Under the pieces are notes generated by a model that ran no database searches, had not been told where the DNA came from, and worked only from the letters and a program-made list of their open reading frames with translations. Below, one piece after another: positions 10,769-20,921 of a stretch of DNA of 64,000 bases. The stretch is from the NCBI RefSeq assembly GCF_023078275.1, contig NC_062973.1:5238926-5302925 (forward strand), written 5' to 3'. Position numbers and translations under genes: made by a program. Every line of letters starts with the position of its first letter. Position 1 is the stretch's first letter. The stretch comes from Leguminivora glycinivorella. Lineage: Eukaryota; Arthropoda; Insecta; Lepidoptera; Tortricidae.

Positions 10769-13700
10769 ATGGTGTCCATAGCATTTATGCTGCTAACGGT
10801 AAGTTTTTAAGAGGATAGACGATCAATTATCAATATTATACATCGTGTGTTACCAGCAAGTGGGCTATTTTTAAAGGACTGTAATCTAACATGTAGTAGT
10901 TAAGTTAACCAGGTCTTTAATTTAATTAATAGTTGGAATATGTGCAGGAGTACGTATATCTGGGCCAAATTATTTCATTTGATGACCATATGTCAAAGGA
11001 GGTTGAGAAAAGAATTACAAGTGGTTGGAAAAAATATTGGTCCCTAAAGTATATCATGAAGAACAAATACTTTAGCATGACAACTAAACGTAAGGTATTT
11101 AACACCTGTATCCTCCCATGCTTAACGTATGGATGTGAAACTTGGGCCCTCACAGAAGTAGGTACATAGAGAAAAACTCGCGTCATGCCAGCGTGCGATG
11201 GAGAGGAGCATTTTGGGACTCAGAAGAAGCGATAGAGTACGAAATATCGACATAAGAGAGAAGACCAAACTGACAGATATCCTACAGAGAATAGACCAAT
11301 TAAAATAGAAATGGACAGGTCATATGATGCGCTCGAAAGAAGGAAAATGGAGTAAAAAGATCACTAACTGGTACCCCAGAGGATACAGCCGTAAGAAAGG
11401 CCCACAGCTCTGTAGATGGGAAGATGAAATAAAACTAATAGCGGGACCATTCTGGAGAAGAGCAACCATGGACAGGACACACTGGAGGGATTTAGAGGAG
11501 GCCTTTGCCAGGAGGCAAACTGAGCTACAAGACTTAATTTAAAAAAAACTAAAGAACAGATATAAAATCAAAAACCAAAATATGAAACTTAACTTTAATG
11601 CCAACAATGATAATTCAAACTTAAATTAAAACTCAGTAAGAAAGGCTATTTTAATCTAATTTAATTTAATTTAATTTAATTAATAAACAAAAAAAATTGA
11701 CTTTAATTACAAGTTTTCTAACAACTGTACATGACATGTGACTGTACACGATTTTTACAAAAATCGGTGAATGAAAATCATAGCTATTATAGCTTTCAGT
11801 TGATTTCTTTTGCATCTTTAATTACCTACCCTTATAATATAGTTTGTGTGATCATATTTCCACCTTGGGCGTTATTGAATCCCTCAGCCCTACTTTTTGG
11901 ATTTTATTTTTGATCAATTATCTTTTGGTTCGTTCACAATTGACGTTCACAATGTACGCTCTCGCCGTAAAATATACAACATTTTGCTGCCGTATTACAA
12001 AATCTATTTTTTGTTTAACAATCAAGGGAGCTTTTAGGAATGGTGTTTTGAGAATCCGCTTAGCTCCTTAGCTTCAATATATCTAGTTACACCACACTAC
12101 GTATTTAACAAGCAGAAAGTATGAGGTTCATTAATTTAAAATTGGAAATATTACTGTCTAAGATGAGACTCTAACTCAAGGCTTCTAAATCAAGATAGAG
12201 TTTCTTCGAGCTGTACGAGTAATGCCTACTGAAAAACCGTTAAAAAATTTTCTGACACTTATTTTTGTTAAAAGGGTTAATTCCACAAAATAATTACATA
12301 ATAATTAATATACGAAAGAAAGAAAGCCGAGAAGGACAAGTCCAGTAAGTACCTAGACTTGGCTCACGAGATAACCGCCATGTGGGATGTTGATTCAACG
12401 ATCATTGTTCCGATAGTCGTTTCAGCGAACGGTCTCATAGCGAAGAGTCTCGACCACCATCTTAAGAGACTCTCGCTAGGTGGATGGATCAAGGGCCAGA
12501 TGCAGAAGGCGGTGATCTTGGACACGGCGCGGATAGTCCGACGGTTCCTGCAGCCCTAACCACCGGCAGCTTGGGCCCTGCCCTGCTGCTGGCGGCACCC
12601 TAGGTTAGGTTTTTTATAATGTGTTTATATGTTTTATATTGTTTTGTAAGTGTTATTTTTATTTTACTTTTATACTCATATTGTACAAAACCTAACTTAA
12701 GAAGGAAGATAAATAAAGGAAATATACTTACGAAACTTTAATAAGTAAAGCGGCTAATTTGAACTGTGGTTTGATTTTTATTCACCTGCAATCGTAGCGG
12801 ATATAATTGTAGGTCATAATTGAGCAAATTGACCTATGAGATGGGTCCTGAAAACTTGAAATAGCAATTTACTCTTCAGCAAATATCAAGGCAGTTTATC
12901 AGACGTTTTATCATGAATTCAGGTTTTTCCTCGTATTTAAATTTGTCTGTTAACTATATTTATACATACATACATACATACAATCACGCCTGTATCCCAT
13001 AAAGGGGTAGGCAGAGCACATGAAACTACTAAAGCTTCAGTGCCACTCTTGGCAAATAAGGGGTTGAAAGAAAACGAAACTGTGACTATATTTATACCTC
13101 GTAAAATTTTGAAATTAATTTTAGATGTAAGCTAGCTTTTAAGCTTAAGTAGTCTTAGTTTCTTATATAACTTATATTATTTATTGATTTAAACTAACAC
13201 GATCTTCACTCATATTATTAAATTAAAACGGGACTTAATCGCGTAAAACTTACGTTTATAACTAACCCGACGTTTGGGACATGACGTCCGTGGTCACGGC
13301 TGGCTGGGAGTTGTATCAACATCTTCTAGCTGTAGGTACGAGTTTTTCGAACTACTTACCCGCACCGTTCTGGTTAAATATAAACGTAATTTTTACGCGA
13401 TTAAGTCCCGTTTTAATTTAATAATATGAACTTATATTATGTTCATATAAAGTCGTATTATACATTCATATTTTTAAATTAATTTGAGATTGGTCAAATT
13501 AATATTGTCCACGATCTCATCATGACTTATATTGCACATGAGTAATTTCCAGGAATATTTTTCATCCGCCTAAGCCGACACCGGTTCGAAAAGAACAATA
13601 TTACTAGAATAATATGACTGAAAACAATTATTTGCCGTCATAGTGAACTCAGTAGGGAAGACCTCTTAGTAATATAATTTCTTAGCATAATAATACGTAT

Positions 13701-16700
13701 AAATCTTAATGAGTCATTATGTTATGCTTCCAGGCGTCAACACTAGCTGTCCACGGAAAATATCTGTCCAAAGGTATACATTTTTATTTATTTATTTATT
13801 TAGGTTTACCAACACTAGCAACAATAACTTATGTAATAGTTATTTATGTAACTGTTGCATAATTTCTTATTATGTACAGTGGCATACATTTTATCAACGT
13901 CCATTTAAAAACTTTTCTACAACACTTTTCGTACATAACACTACAGGTATGGCTTAATTTCAGGAAAGAGTTAAAATCACCTATAAGTGTTTCACTTTTA
14001 ACAAGTTCACGGACGGCTAGTGACGTCATCTGTCATAGACTAAAGGAAACAAATGAGTCGCCTATGCTATAGCATACGTCGAATGTGTTAAGATATTTCA
14101 AACAAAACAAATGAATGCGACGAGGCATTAATAACTCGAGTCGATTTAGAGATTTCGAATTTCCTCTCTTCATAATTTATAATAAGTAATTTAAAAATCG
14201 TATTGATAATCGTAATTATAAATATGACATTATGAATTTTCCAGATCCGGACACACAAAATGGATGTAATGGGAAGACTTTCTGCGATATAAAGCCGGCT
14301 GACTATCCCCAGCAGGAAATCGACAGACTTCTCATTAAAGAATTGGTAAGATACCAAGATTTAAAGCTAAGCAGATTTTTATGAATGCACTAAAGGTAGC
14401 TCTTCGTGCTAAGCCAGCGAAATAAATCAAAATTAAAACACGATCGTATCAAGCAGTATTAAAAGTCGAAGCTTGAGCGTTAAAAAAATAAGTTTTTTAC
14501 ATAGTGAACCATACCTACCTATCTTTATACCGTACTAGTCAATGAGAGAAAAACACTAAATTAGACACACATTTAAATCAAAATTAAATGTCCTTTTAAA
14601 AATGGATCATTTAAAAACCTAATAAAAGAAGTACACTATTGTTGAATTTTTGTTCTTAAATTGTTTTTTTTTCAGCCAAAGCTTCATCGAAGAAAAAGAG
14701 AAGGTGCCATAGACACACCCAAACTCGAACCCGGGAGCACTGGCGGCAATTGTAAAACAGTCATGGAGGTATGTTTTCATCATCATTATCTCCTTCCTTG
14801 TCGTATCCGACAAAGGCGACTTCATCAACAATTATTGTCCGGATGATGGTATAAATATAAATATATTGGGGACATCTTACACAAATCAACTTAGCCCCAA
14901 ACTAAGCAAAGCTTGTACTATAGGTGCTAAGCGACGATATACATACTTAAATAGATAAATACATACTTATATACATAGAAAACATCCATGACTCAGGAAC
15001 AAATATCTGTGCTCATCACACAAATAAATGCCCTTACCGGGATTCGAACCCAGGACCGCGGCTCAGCAGGCAGGGTCACTACCGACTGAGCCAGACCGGT
15101 ATGCTCTGATGTGGCTTGCAAACCCAAACCCGGGGCCTATTGCATAACAATTTACAACTTGTATTACAAGTGGAACTCTCTTTCTTATAAAATGAATTGG
15201 AGGGGGACTACCGCTTGTAATATGAGTTGTAAATTGTTATGCAATAGGCCCTTGGTCGTGAAGACACATTGGAGCTGTCCAGACGTGTTGGAGATATACG
15301 TGTAGGAGGGCTTAGCTCGCGTCTTTCGGATATGGCGCTTAGCATCCAGGTTTTCCAACCGCCGCTGCTCAAATTTGTGCTCTTTCTTATGAACACTAGA
15401 ACTTATACTTTGACATAAATAATAAATAATAAATAAATATTATAGGACATTCTTACACAGATTGACTGAGGCCCACGGTAAGCTCAAGAAGGCTTGTGTT
15501 GTGGGTACTCAGACAACGATATATATAATATGTAAATACTTATATACATAGAAAACATCCATGACTCAGGAACAAATATCTGTTGCTCATCACACAAATA
15601 AATGCCCTTACCGGGATTCGAACCCGGGACCGCGGCGCAGCAGGCAGGGTCACTACCGACTGCGCCAGACCGGTCGTCAATGTTGTATTGAAATAAAATA
15701 CCTACGTCAGCATGGGTTAAAAAATGTTATTATTAGTCTTTCCATTGGGCTCTGATATGATCTTTTAGTAAAACATTTCACCAATTACTATAATTATAAA
15801 AGTACGAGTATCGAGATCAAGTGAGAGAAAATCGAGTGGCGGAAAAGCTTTCATGGTTTATATTTAAAAATAAATATATGAAAAAAGCCATTTATTCATC
15901 AATTGTTTTACATATATATTCTTGTCTATATCTTCTTTCCTTTGATGAACCCCTCATTGGGTGAAGGCCTCCTCCAAAGTGTCCCTATCTAGAGCTAGCG
16001 TCATCCACTGTTTCCCTGCGGCCTGGGTTACATCGTCAACCCACCGTCTGTTTGGTCGATCTTCACGCCCTTATATTTACTTACTGTTAATTAAATTAAC
16101 CAACTAGGTATTCATTTTTACAATTGTCCCTTACCAAACACGAAAAAAAACGTCGGACAATTTTATTCTACCATTGCTACTTTGGTTATACTCGGGTTCC
16201 ATAAAGAAATAAAACAATTTCTGTTCTTGATTTACCCACACATATAATCAAAATCATCATACACAATACATCTATCGTTTTTTTGATAATTAGATAATTA
16301 ACTTTTGCAGATGAAGACTCCGTACGAGCTCAGAAATAAAGACCACGTTCCGCAAATCGTAGTGCAATCGAAATTCTTCGAGCAAAAGATACCGCACGTG
16401 ACGTGTGAGATCACGTGAGTGTATTAAATTACATACATAATTGTTATAGGACATTATTACATAATCGACTAATTTGATGAAGACGTTGTTAGTGCAAGGG
16501 GCCCAAAGTGCACTCAGGTGCGCGATAATATTGGGCGTGCAGCGTGGCGCGGCATGCGGCGTGAATGTCAAAACAATTGAATCTCATACAAGGGTCCTGA
16601 GTCAATGCTGCATAGCGTGCACGCACGCTCGCCCTCCCCGCCAAACTCTCCGCTTCGAGCATCCATTCAGGTCTTAAACTGCAAGAAAGAGAGATTAAAG

Positions 16701-17046
16701 AACCATTGAGAGATCTTATATCATACAAATAGAAAAGACCCGGATTACTACCAAGTTTATCGACATTGAACCGGGTGAAAAGCTTCAAAACTAAATCAAC
16801 TAAACGGTTCATTCAATCAAAAGATACTTTGAGCAATCGATTGTAGGTTAAGAACTTCATGTTAGATTTTTTTATTACAGAGACGAGCCCTGCTTTCAAA
16901 ACCTACTACGACAAGATTCCAACACCGAAACAATGTGCAAGCAGAAGTTCATCAACACCTTGTTATTCGTATATGACCCTCAGAATAACAAAGTGAACGC
17001 AATCGACAGTCCAATTCCTATCGACTGTGTGTGTGAAACATCCTAA
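10769..17046 (+). CDS. Spätzle-like cystine-knot ligand, gene A (six exons)
   Basis: Predicted secreted Toll-type ligand of 179 residues. Exons: 10769-10798, 11800-11845, 14245-14345, 14676-14768, 16311-16414, 16881-17046; phases 0, 1, 0, 0, 2. Exon 1 (MVSIAFMLLT) and exon 2 form the signal peptide. Exon 3 has the prodomain motif CNGKTFC and ADYPQQEI. Exon 4 has a furin-type RRKR at about residues 64-67, then the first knot cysteine (GGNCKT). Exons 5-6 supply HVTCE, DEPC, TMCKQKF and the terminal IDCVCETS, giving six mature cysteines. The mature part is about 112 residues, near the 106 of classical Spätzle. Exon 2 is the weakest call, with donor gtgtga; it is chosen by phase and hydrophobicity. 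The closest relative here is gene D. Introns hold LINE, SINE and MITE insertions. Confidence 0.82.
10930..11545 (+). pseudogene. RTE-like LINE fragment (reverse transcriptase C-terminus)
   Basis: The 3' part of a LINE in gene A intron 1. The conceptual protein reads YVYLGQIISF, CILPCLTYGCETWALTE, then after a frame change near 11165 CQRAMERSILGLRRSDRVRN, an in-frame stop near 11308, KWTGHMMR, and a last block ending HWRDLEEAFARRQTEL. This order is typical of the RTE C-terminal domain. It is decayed by one frameshift and one stop. An (AATTT)n run follows at 11651-11684. Confidence 0.85.
12310..12720 (+). pseudogene. LINE 3' end fragment
   Basis: A 5'-truncated LINE in gene A intron 2. The frame at 12338-12559 reads SKYLDLAHEITAMWD, then IVPIVVSANGLIAKSLDHHL and LQKAVILDT-like residues, ending IVRRFLQP. 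This is the last segment of a common lepidopteran LINE polyprotein. A 3' UTR of about 150 bases follows, with poly(A)-like signals near 12710. Confidence 0.75.
12957..13085. repeat. LINE-tail repeat with (TACA)n, copy 1
   Basis: (TACA)n followed by caatcacgcctgtatcccat, aaaggggtaggcagagcaca and gcaaataaggggttgaaag. Related copies lie at 27000-27210 and 51868-52065. A (TATG)n tail is typical of some RTE elements, so these are probably 3' ends of one LINE family. Confidence 0.65.
13212..13429. repeat. MITE with cgggacttaatcgcg ends, copy 1
   Basis: Inverted ends attattaaattaaaacggga and its reverse complement at 13408-13429 (tcccgttttaatttaataat) enclose about 175 bases, with gacgtccgtggtcacggc in the middle. 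Lies in gene A intron 2. A relative sits in gene D intron 4 (35965-36199). Confidence 0.75.
14860..15101 (-). mobile_element. tRNA-derived SINE, copy 3
   Basis: Minus-strand SINE in gene A intron 4. The head is at 15101 (accggtctggctcagtcgg on minus) with B box GGTTCGAATCC. The tail is of the aacttagccccaaactaagc type, shared with copy 1. Confidence 0.88.
15132..15251. repeat. Fold-back MITE
   Basis: Ends gggcctattgcataacaatt and aattgttatgcaataggccc are exact inverted copies. The arms continue through tacaact/agttgta. About 120 bp, in gene A intron 4. Confidence 0.85.
15418..15678 (-). mobile_element. tRNA-derived SINE, copy 4
   Basis: A well-preserved minus-strand copy in gene A intron 4. 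A-box-like TGGCGCAGTCGG and B box GGTTCGAATCC are both exact on the minus strand. The tail is of the second type (acaacacaagccttcttgag, gtgggcctcagtcaatctg), ending in an ATTT-rich run. Confidence 0.92.
15940..16071 (-). pseudogene. RTE-like LINE fragment
   Basis: The minus strand reads GREDRPNRRWVDDVTQAAGK, then QWMTLALDRDTLEEAFTQ and a stop. This is the conserved last block of RTE-type polyproteins (RW.DD...W...A.DR). Heavily 5'-truncated, in gene A intron 4. Confidence 0.8.
16500..16650. repeat. GC-rich MITE, copy in gene A intron 5
   Basis: Contains tattgggcgtgcagcg, cggcgtgaatgtcaaaacaa, catacaagggtcctgagtca and gctgcatagcgtgcacgcac. The reverse complement of this block recurs in gene B intron 4 near 22225-22362. 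Non-coding. Confidence 0.65.
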
Positions 17047-17243
17047 CTATTCGTAAACTATTAGGAGAATTGAAAGGATACATCAAATATTTGAGAAACC
17101 AGTATGTTTGGGGTTGATATGCGTGCCAATGGCTTCACAACCAGGGTTGCAGAAGACCGTGCGAAGTGGAGGAGGAAAAGCCGGGCAGCGGACCCCGGGC
17201 TCCGAAGCGCTCGAGCTGAGGATGCAACCGGGAAAACGCTAAG

Positions 17244-17289
<46 letters not shown>

Positions 17290-18550
17290 CTAATAAATTA
17301 TTAGGATAATTGAAAGGAGACATAAAAGAAAGAAGACACCACACCAGTATGTTTATTTCCCGCCTCTGTTACTAGAAAAGATAAGTTTCAGTAGGATAGG
17401 AGCTTTTGGAGTCTAGCTGTTAGGCGTATCATTTGATATAGTCAAGGCCTTTGCTAATTAATAACGAACTAAGCATATGCCAATATTGGCATAATCATGA
17501 GAGACACTAGAAAGAAGATTATTTGATAGCAATTTACCAATTGCTTTTGAGTGATAAAAAATAAAGATTACACTACTCCTTGTCTGACTAGCAGAGCAAA
17601 TATCTCATAAATACTTACCATTAATCAGTGGCCGAGGATATCTCAAACTAAAGGCGGAGTAAGAGAGTAGGTTTGTAGTTTTGTACGTTCTTGGGTGTCT
17701 ATTCGTTCCCATAAAGTCCTAATATATCTTTTGTCCACATTATCGTTAGTCATAATTTAGTGTTGCTCAGAAACACGTAACTTTTCAGGAATGCCTTAAA
17801 ACAAACCTAACCTAACCTATCTATAAATGACCACAATGAAAACCCTGAAAAGTTAACCGTTTCAGGATTATGATAAATGATAATATGGCAATAATTACAT
17901 TATGACTTTCAATCATTATGTCAAGCAAAGGGATCCGTTTCTACTTAGGTACATAGTTTATACCCGCAAGTCTCCAGCCTCTAAACCCTGATGCCAGTTA
18001 ACAGCTAACCCATGCCATACGATTGCTATTAAAATCAAGTTAGGCACAAAACACACGGTGGACGTAAACTTTCGCGAGTGTCATTGACACAAGTTTTTGT
18101 TACTATTGTCGAATTGTCGCTTATAGATTCAATAGAATGTTGAATTGTAAATTGTAAATTCTGTATTGCGTTTTACTATAAACGAATAAACATTTTATAC
18201 GATTATTGTTGTTATTATTTTTGAACTTGCTTGAATAAATTTTCTATCTATACAGATAAAATTGTTTATAAGAACAATAAAAATGTGGTAAACAAGCGGA
18301 CGGAACATTTGATGGTAAGCGTTTGTCATCGTCTATGGATACATTGGATACCCATAACTCCACAGAGCTTGCTGCGGAAGAGTATGACCTGATGCACAGA
18401 TAATCTATAGATTAACATGACTGTGTTGTTTTCGCCTGATTACGTAAAAGTATACTTTAAAAATATTTTTTGCCTTTAATTGTTCGGTTAATTGGACAAT
18501 ACTTAATCATATAAGAACGACTTTAAATAACCTAAACACAAAACTAAAAT
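17047..18550. other. Intergenic between genes A and B
   Basis: Contains a (GA)n microsatellite at 17252-17289 and a repeat-like stretch near 18290-18400 (aacaagcggacggaacattt, gatggtaagcgtttgtc). No gene recognised. Confidence 0.5.
17252..17289. repeat. (GA)n microsatellite
   Basis: An uninterrupted AG dinucleotide run of about 19 units. Confidence 0.95.
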
Positions 18551-19100
18551 TTTGAAAAAACCCCGAGCGCGACATTTTTTTATTTATATGAGCCTAGAGT
18601 GTCCCACTGCTGGGCAAAGGCCTCCCTCTTCGCTTTCCACGTATCCCGGTCCTGACCCGTTTCCCACCAGTTCTCATCAAAAGCGTCAAGGTCATCTCGC
18701 CAACGTCGTCGAGGCTTTCCGCGACCCCGGGTTCGATTTGGTGGGACCCAATTGGTTGTCGCTTTAGCCCACATGTCATCCGGCATACGACAAACGTGCC
18801 CTGCCCAGTCCCACTTAAGCTTGGCGGCTGTTTCAGCTACGTCAGTTATCCGTGTTTTGGAGCGTAGTACAGTGTTTCTGATGCGATCGGTCAACTTCAC
18901 GCGCGACATAGTAGACCGATTTTCATGAAACATGACTAAGAACACTCCCGACTAACTCACCTTTTAGACAAAAAAAAAACTAAATCTAAATCGGTCCATC
19001 CGTTCGGGAGCTACGATGCCACAGACAGACACACACAGACAGACAAACAGACAGACAGACACGTCAAACTTACCGTCGTTTTTGCGTCGGGGGTTAATAA
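18541..19100 (-). repeat. Dispersed repeat split by the LINE
   Basis: Flanks of the LINE (18541-18566 and 18910-19100) join into a copy of the repeat also found at 47806-48060 in the opposite orientation. Shared words are ccgattttcatgaaacatg, actaagaacactcccgacta, gggagctacgatgcc, a (CAGA)n stretch and ttttgcgtcgggggtt. Confidence 0.8.
18576..18900 (-). mobile_element. 5'-truncated RTE-like LINE with 9-bp target duplication
   Basis: The minus strand encodes RVKLTDRIRNTVLRSKTRIT, then LKWDWAGHVCRM and RRRWRDDLDAFDENWWETG, the end of an RTE-type polyprotein. The 3' end (left) has an A-rich tail. GCGCGACAT occurs at 18567-18575 and again at 18901-18909, giving a 9-bp target duplication. The insertion split the repeat that continues to about 19100. 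Confidence 0.88.
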
Positions 19101-19550
19101 AAAAGGGTCAAGTAGCCTATTCTAGCGCCATAAGATTGTCGATGAGACGTCAGATATTTATGCAGCCTTCTGCCGTCTGATGTTATGGCTGAATTAAATA
19201 CGAGTACATACAATGTGTAAATAATGTAAGTATTTCCCATATTTAAGTACACGAGTACAACCGAGTTAGCAACTGTGTACTTACCTATGTTTTCCTGTTG
19301 CGTCAAAGGATGCGTATGCGGTTCCGCGATAAGGCAATAATTAATTTAATTTAATGTAGTACAATTAATGCTTTAAGTGTAATTACATAATGAAAAGAAG
19401 AATAAGTAGACTTTTCTCACGTAATAACTAATAAGCTTCAAAGTATCAAGATTTAACAGTGTTGCCAATGGTACCTATCCAAATTATTAACTAACTACTT
19501 ACATGGCCTGAAACTTGACGACATTACCAGGCCATTACATGACCAAATTG

Positions 19551-19810
19551 ACAACCGGTCTGGCGCAGTCGGTAGTGACCCTGCCTGCTACGCCGCGGCC
19601 TCGGGTTCGAATCCCGGCAAGGGCATTTATTTGTGTAATGAGCACAGATATTTGTTCCCGAGTCATGGATGTTTTCTATTATGTATATAAGTATTTATAT
19701 ATTATATATATCGTTGTCTGAGTACCCACAACACAAGCCTTCTTGAGCTTACAGTGGGCCTCAGTCAATCTGTGGAAGAATGTCCTATAATATTTATTTA
19801 TTTTATTTAT
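19551..19810 (+). mobile_element. tRNA-derived SINE, copy 5
   Basis: Plus-strand copy. The head accggtctggcgcagtcgg contains A-box-like TGGCGCAGTCGG; the B box is GGTTCGAATCC. Then aagggcatttatttgtgta, gatgttttctatta, tatatatcgttgtctgagta and cacaacacaagccttcttga, with an ATTT-rich tail. Confidence 0.92.
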
Positions 19811-19967
19811 TTATTATTCAGGCGAAGCAACTTGACAAAAACATAAAGGAATTTCATACAAAAGAGCGGCGACGGCATTATCTGCCGAGTTTTTTTGTAC
19901 AAACAAGCATACTGCTCTTCTGATGGTAAGCAGTGGTGAGGGTTGCAGATAGATGTCTGCAACTCCA

Positions 19968-20100
19968 GAGGTGTTAGTGCGTTTTCATATTATCCGAGCC
20001 GATATCGGACGTCGGAAGGATTTCAAAGGCAAAAATCAAAGATGGCGGCTTAAATTTATGTTTTATCGGTCCTATCGGCGCGTTGCCGACCCCAAGAAAT
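19968..20100. repeat. MITE segment (gatatcgg family)
   Basis: gtgcgttttcatattatccg, ccgatatcggacgtcggaag and gatttcaaaggcaaaaatc match the element at 44943-45079. Only one side is well preserved. Confidence 0.6.
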
Positions 20101-20318
20101 CTGTACACTCCAAAGGACCCCCTAAAACCTGCGGAAAAACCGCTTTTCGCGATTAGACCGAGATCGAAATGGCGTTTTCGCGTAGAGAGAGCAAAGTTGG
20201 AAAATTTAAGTGAAATTCTTAACCCAGTGAAAAAAAACGAACCTTTTAAGTGGGTTTGCCGTGGTATTAAGTACCTAATATTATCAATACTAATACTAAT
20301 GTCATATACTAATACTAA

Positions 20319-20497
20319 TCCATACTAATATTATAAATGGGAAAGTGTGTGTGTCTGCTTGTTTGTCCGTCTTTAACGGCAAAATGGAGCGACGAATTGA
20401 CGTCATTTTTTAAGTGGAGATAGTTGAAGGGATGCAGAGTGACATAGGCTACTTTTTGTCTCTTTCTAACGCGAGCGAAGCCGCGGGCAAAAGCTAG
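20319..20497 (+). mobile_element. Short non-autonomous Helitron
   Basis: Begins with TC after A at 20318 (tccatactaatattataaat, then gggaaagtgtgtgtgtctg). It ends in the hairpin gcgagcgaagccgc, gggcaaaag and CTAG at 20494-20497, followed by T. A|TC...CTAG|T is the Helitron signature. 179 bp, no coding capacity. Confidence 0.8.
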
Positions 20498-20504
20498 TGT
20501 CATA

Positions 20505-20734
20505 TATATGGGAAAGTGTGTGTGTCTGTTTGTTTGTCCGTCTTTCATGGCAAAACGGAGCGATGAATTGAAGTGTTTTTTTTAAGTGGAGATAATTGAA
20601 GGGATGGAGAGTGATATAGGCCATTTTTTGTCTCTTTCTGACCCCCCGCTTCCCTAAAATGGGGGGTGGAAGTTTATATGGAGCATTCCGCAATTTTTGA
20701 ATTTAACGCGAGTGAAACCGCGGGTAAAAGCTAG
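20505..20734 (+). mobile_element. Second Helitron copy, 5'-truncated
   Basis: Directly follows the first copy and repeats gggaaagtgtgtgtgtctg, tttgtttgtccgtctttc and the terminal gcgagtgaaaccgcgggtaa with CTAG at 20731-20734, but lacks the TCCATACTAATATT start. It carries an extra internal block (gaccccccgcttccctaaaa) missing from copy 1. Confidence 0.75.
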
Positions 20735-20836
20735 TTATGTTATATATAGGTATAATTAATTCCATTGCACCATATTACACGAGCGTTATCGAAGTACCTT
20801 TATCCTGTGACGTGCAGAACAGGGAAAATCTGCGGC

Positions 20837-20873
20837 TATATAAGATAAGTTAACTTGTATGTGGCCATCAGTT
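20837..20873 (+). promoter_or_regulatory. Core promoter of gene B
   Basis: TATATAAG at 20837-20844 and an initiator-like ATCAGTT at 20867-20873, about 31 bases apart, as in arthropod TATA/Inr promoters. The start codon is at 20922. Confidence 0.65.
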
Positions 20874-20921
20874 ACTGTGTGTACCTCTTGACTGTACTTA
20901 ATAACAAAATACTTTAGGAGA

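Noticed and set aside
20820..20832. Possible NF-kappaB/Rel site (gggaaaatct) upstream of gene B
   Set aside because: It does not fit the GGGRNNYYYY consensus at the seventh position and is a single occurrence.
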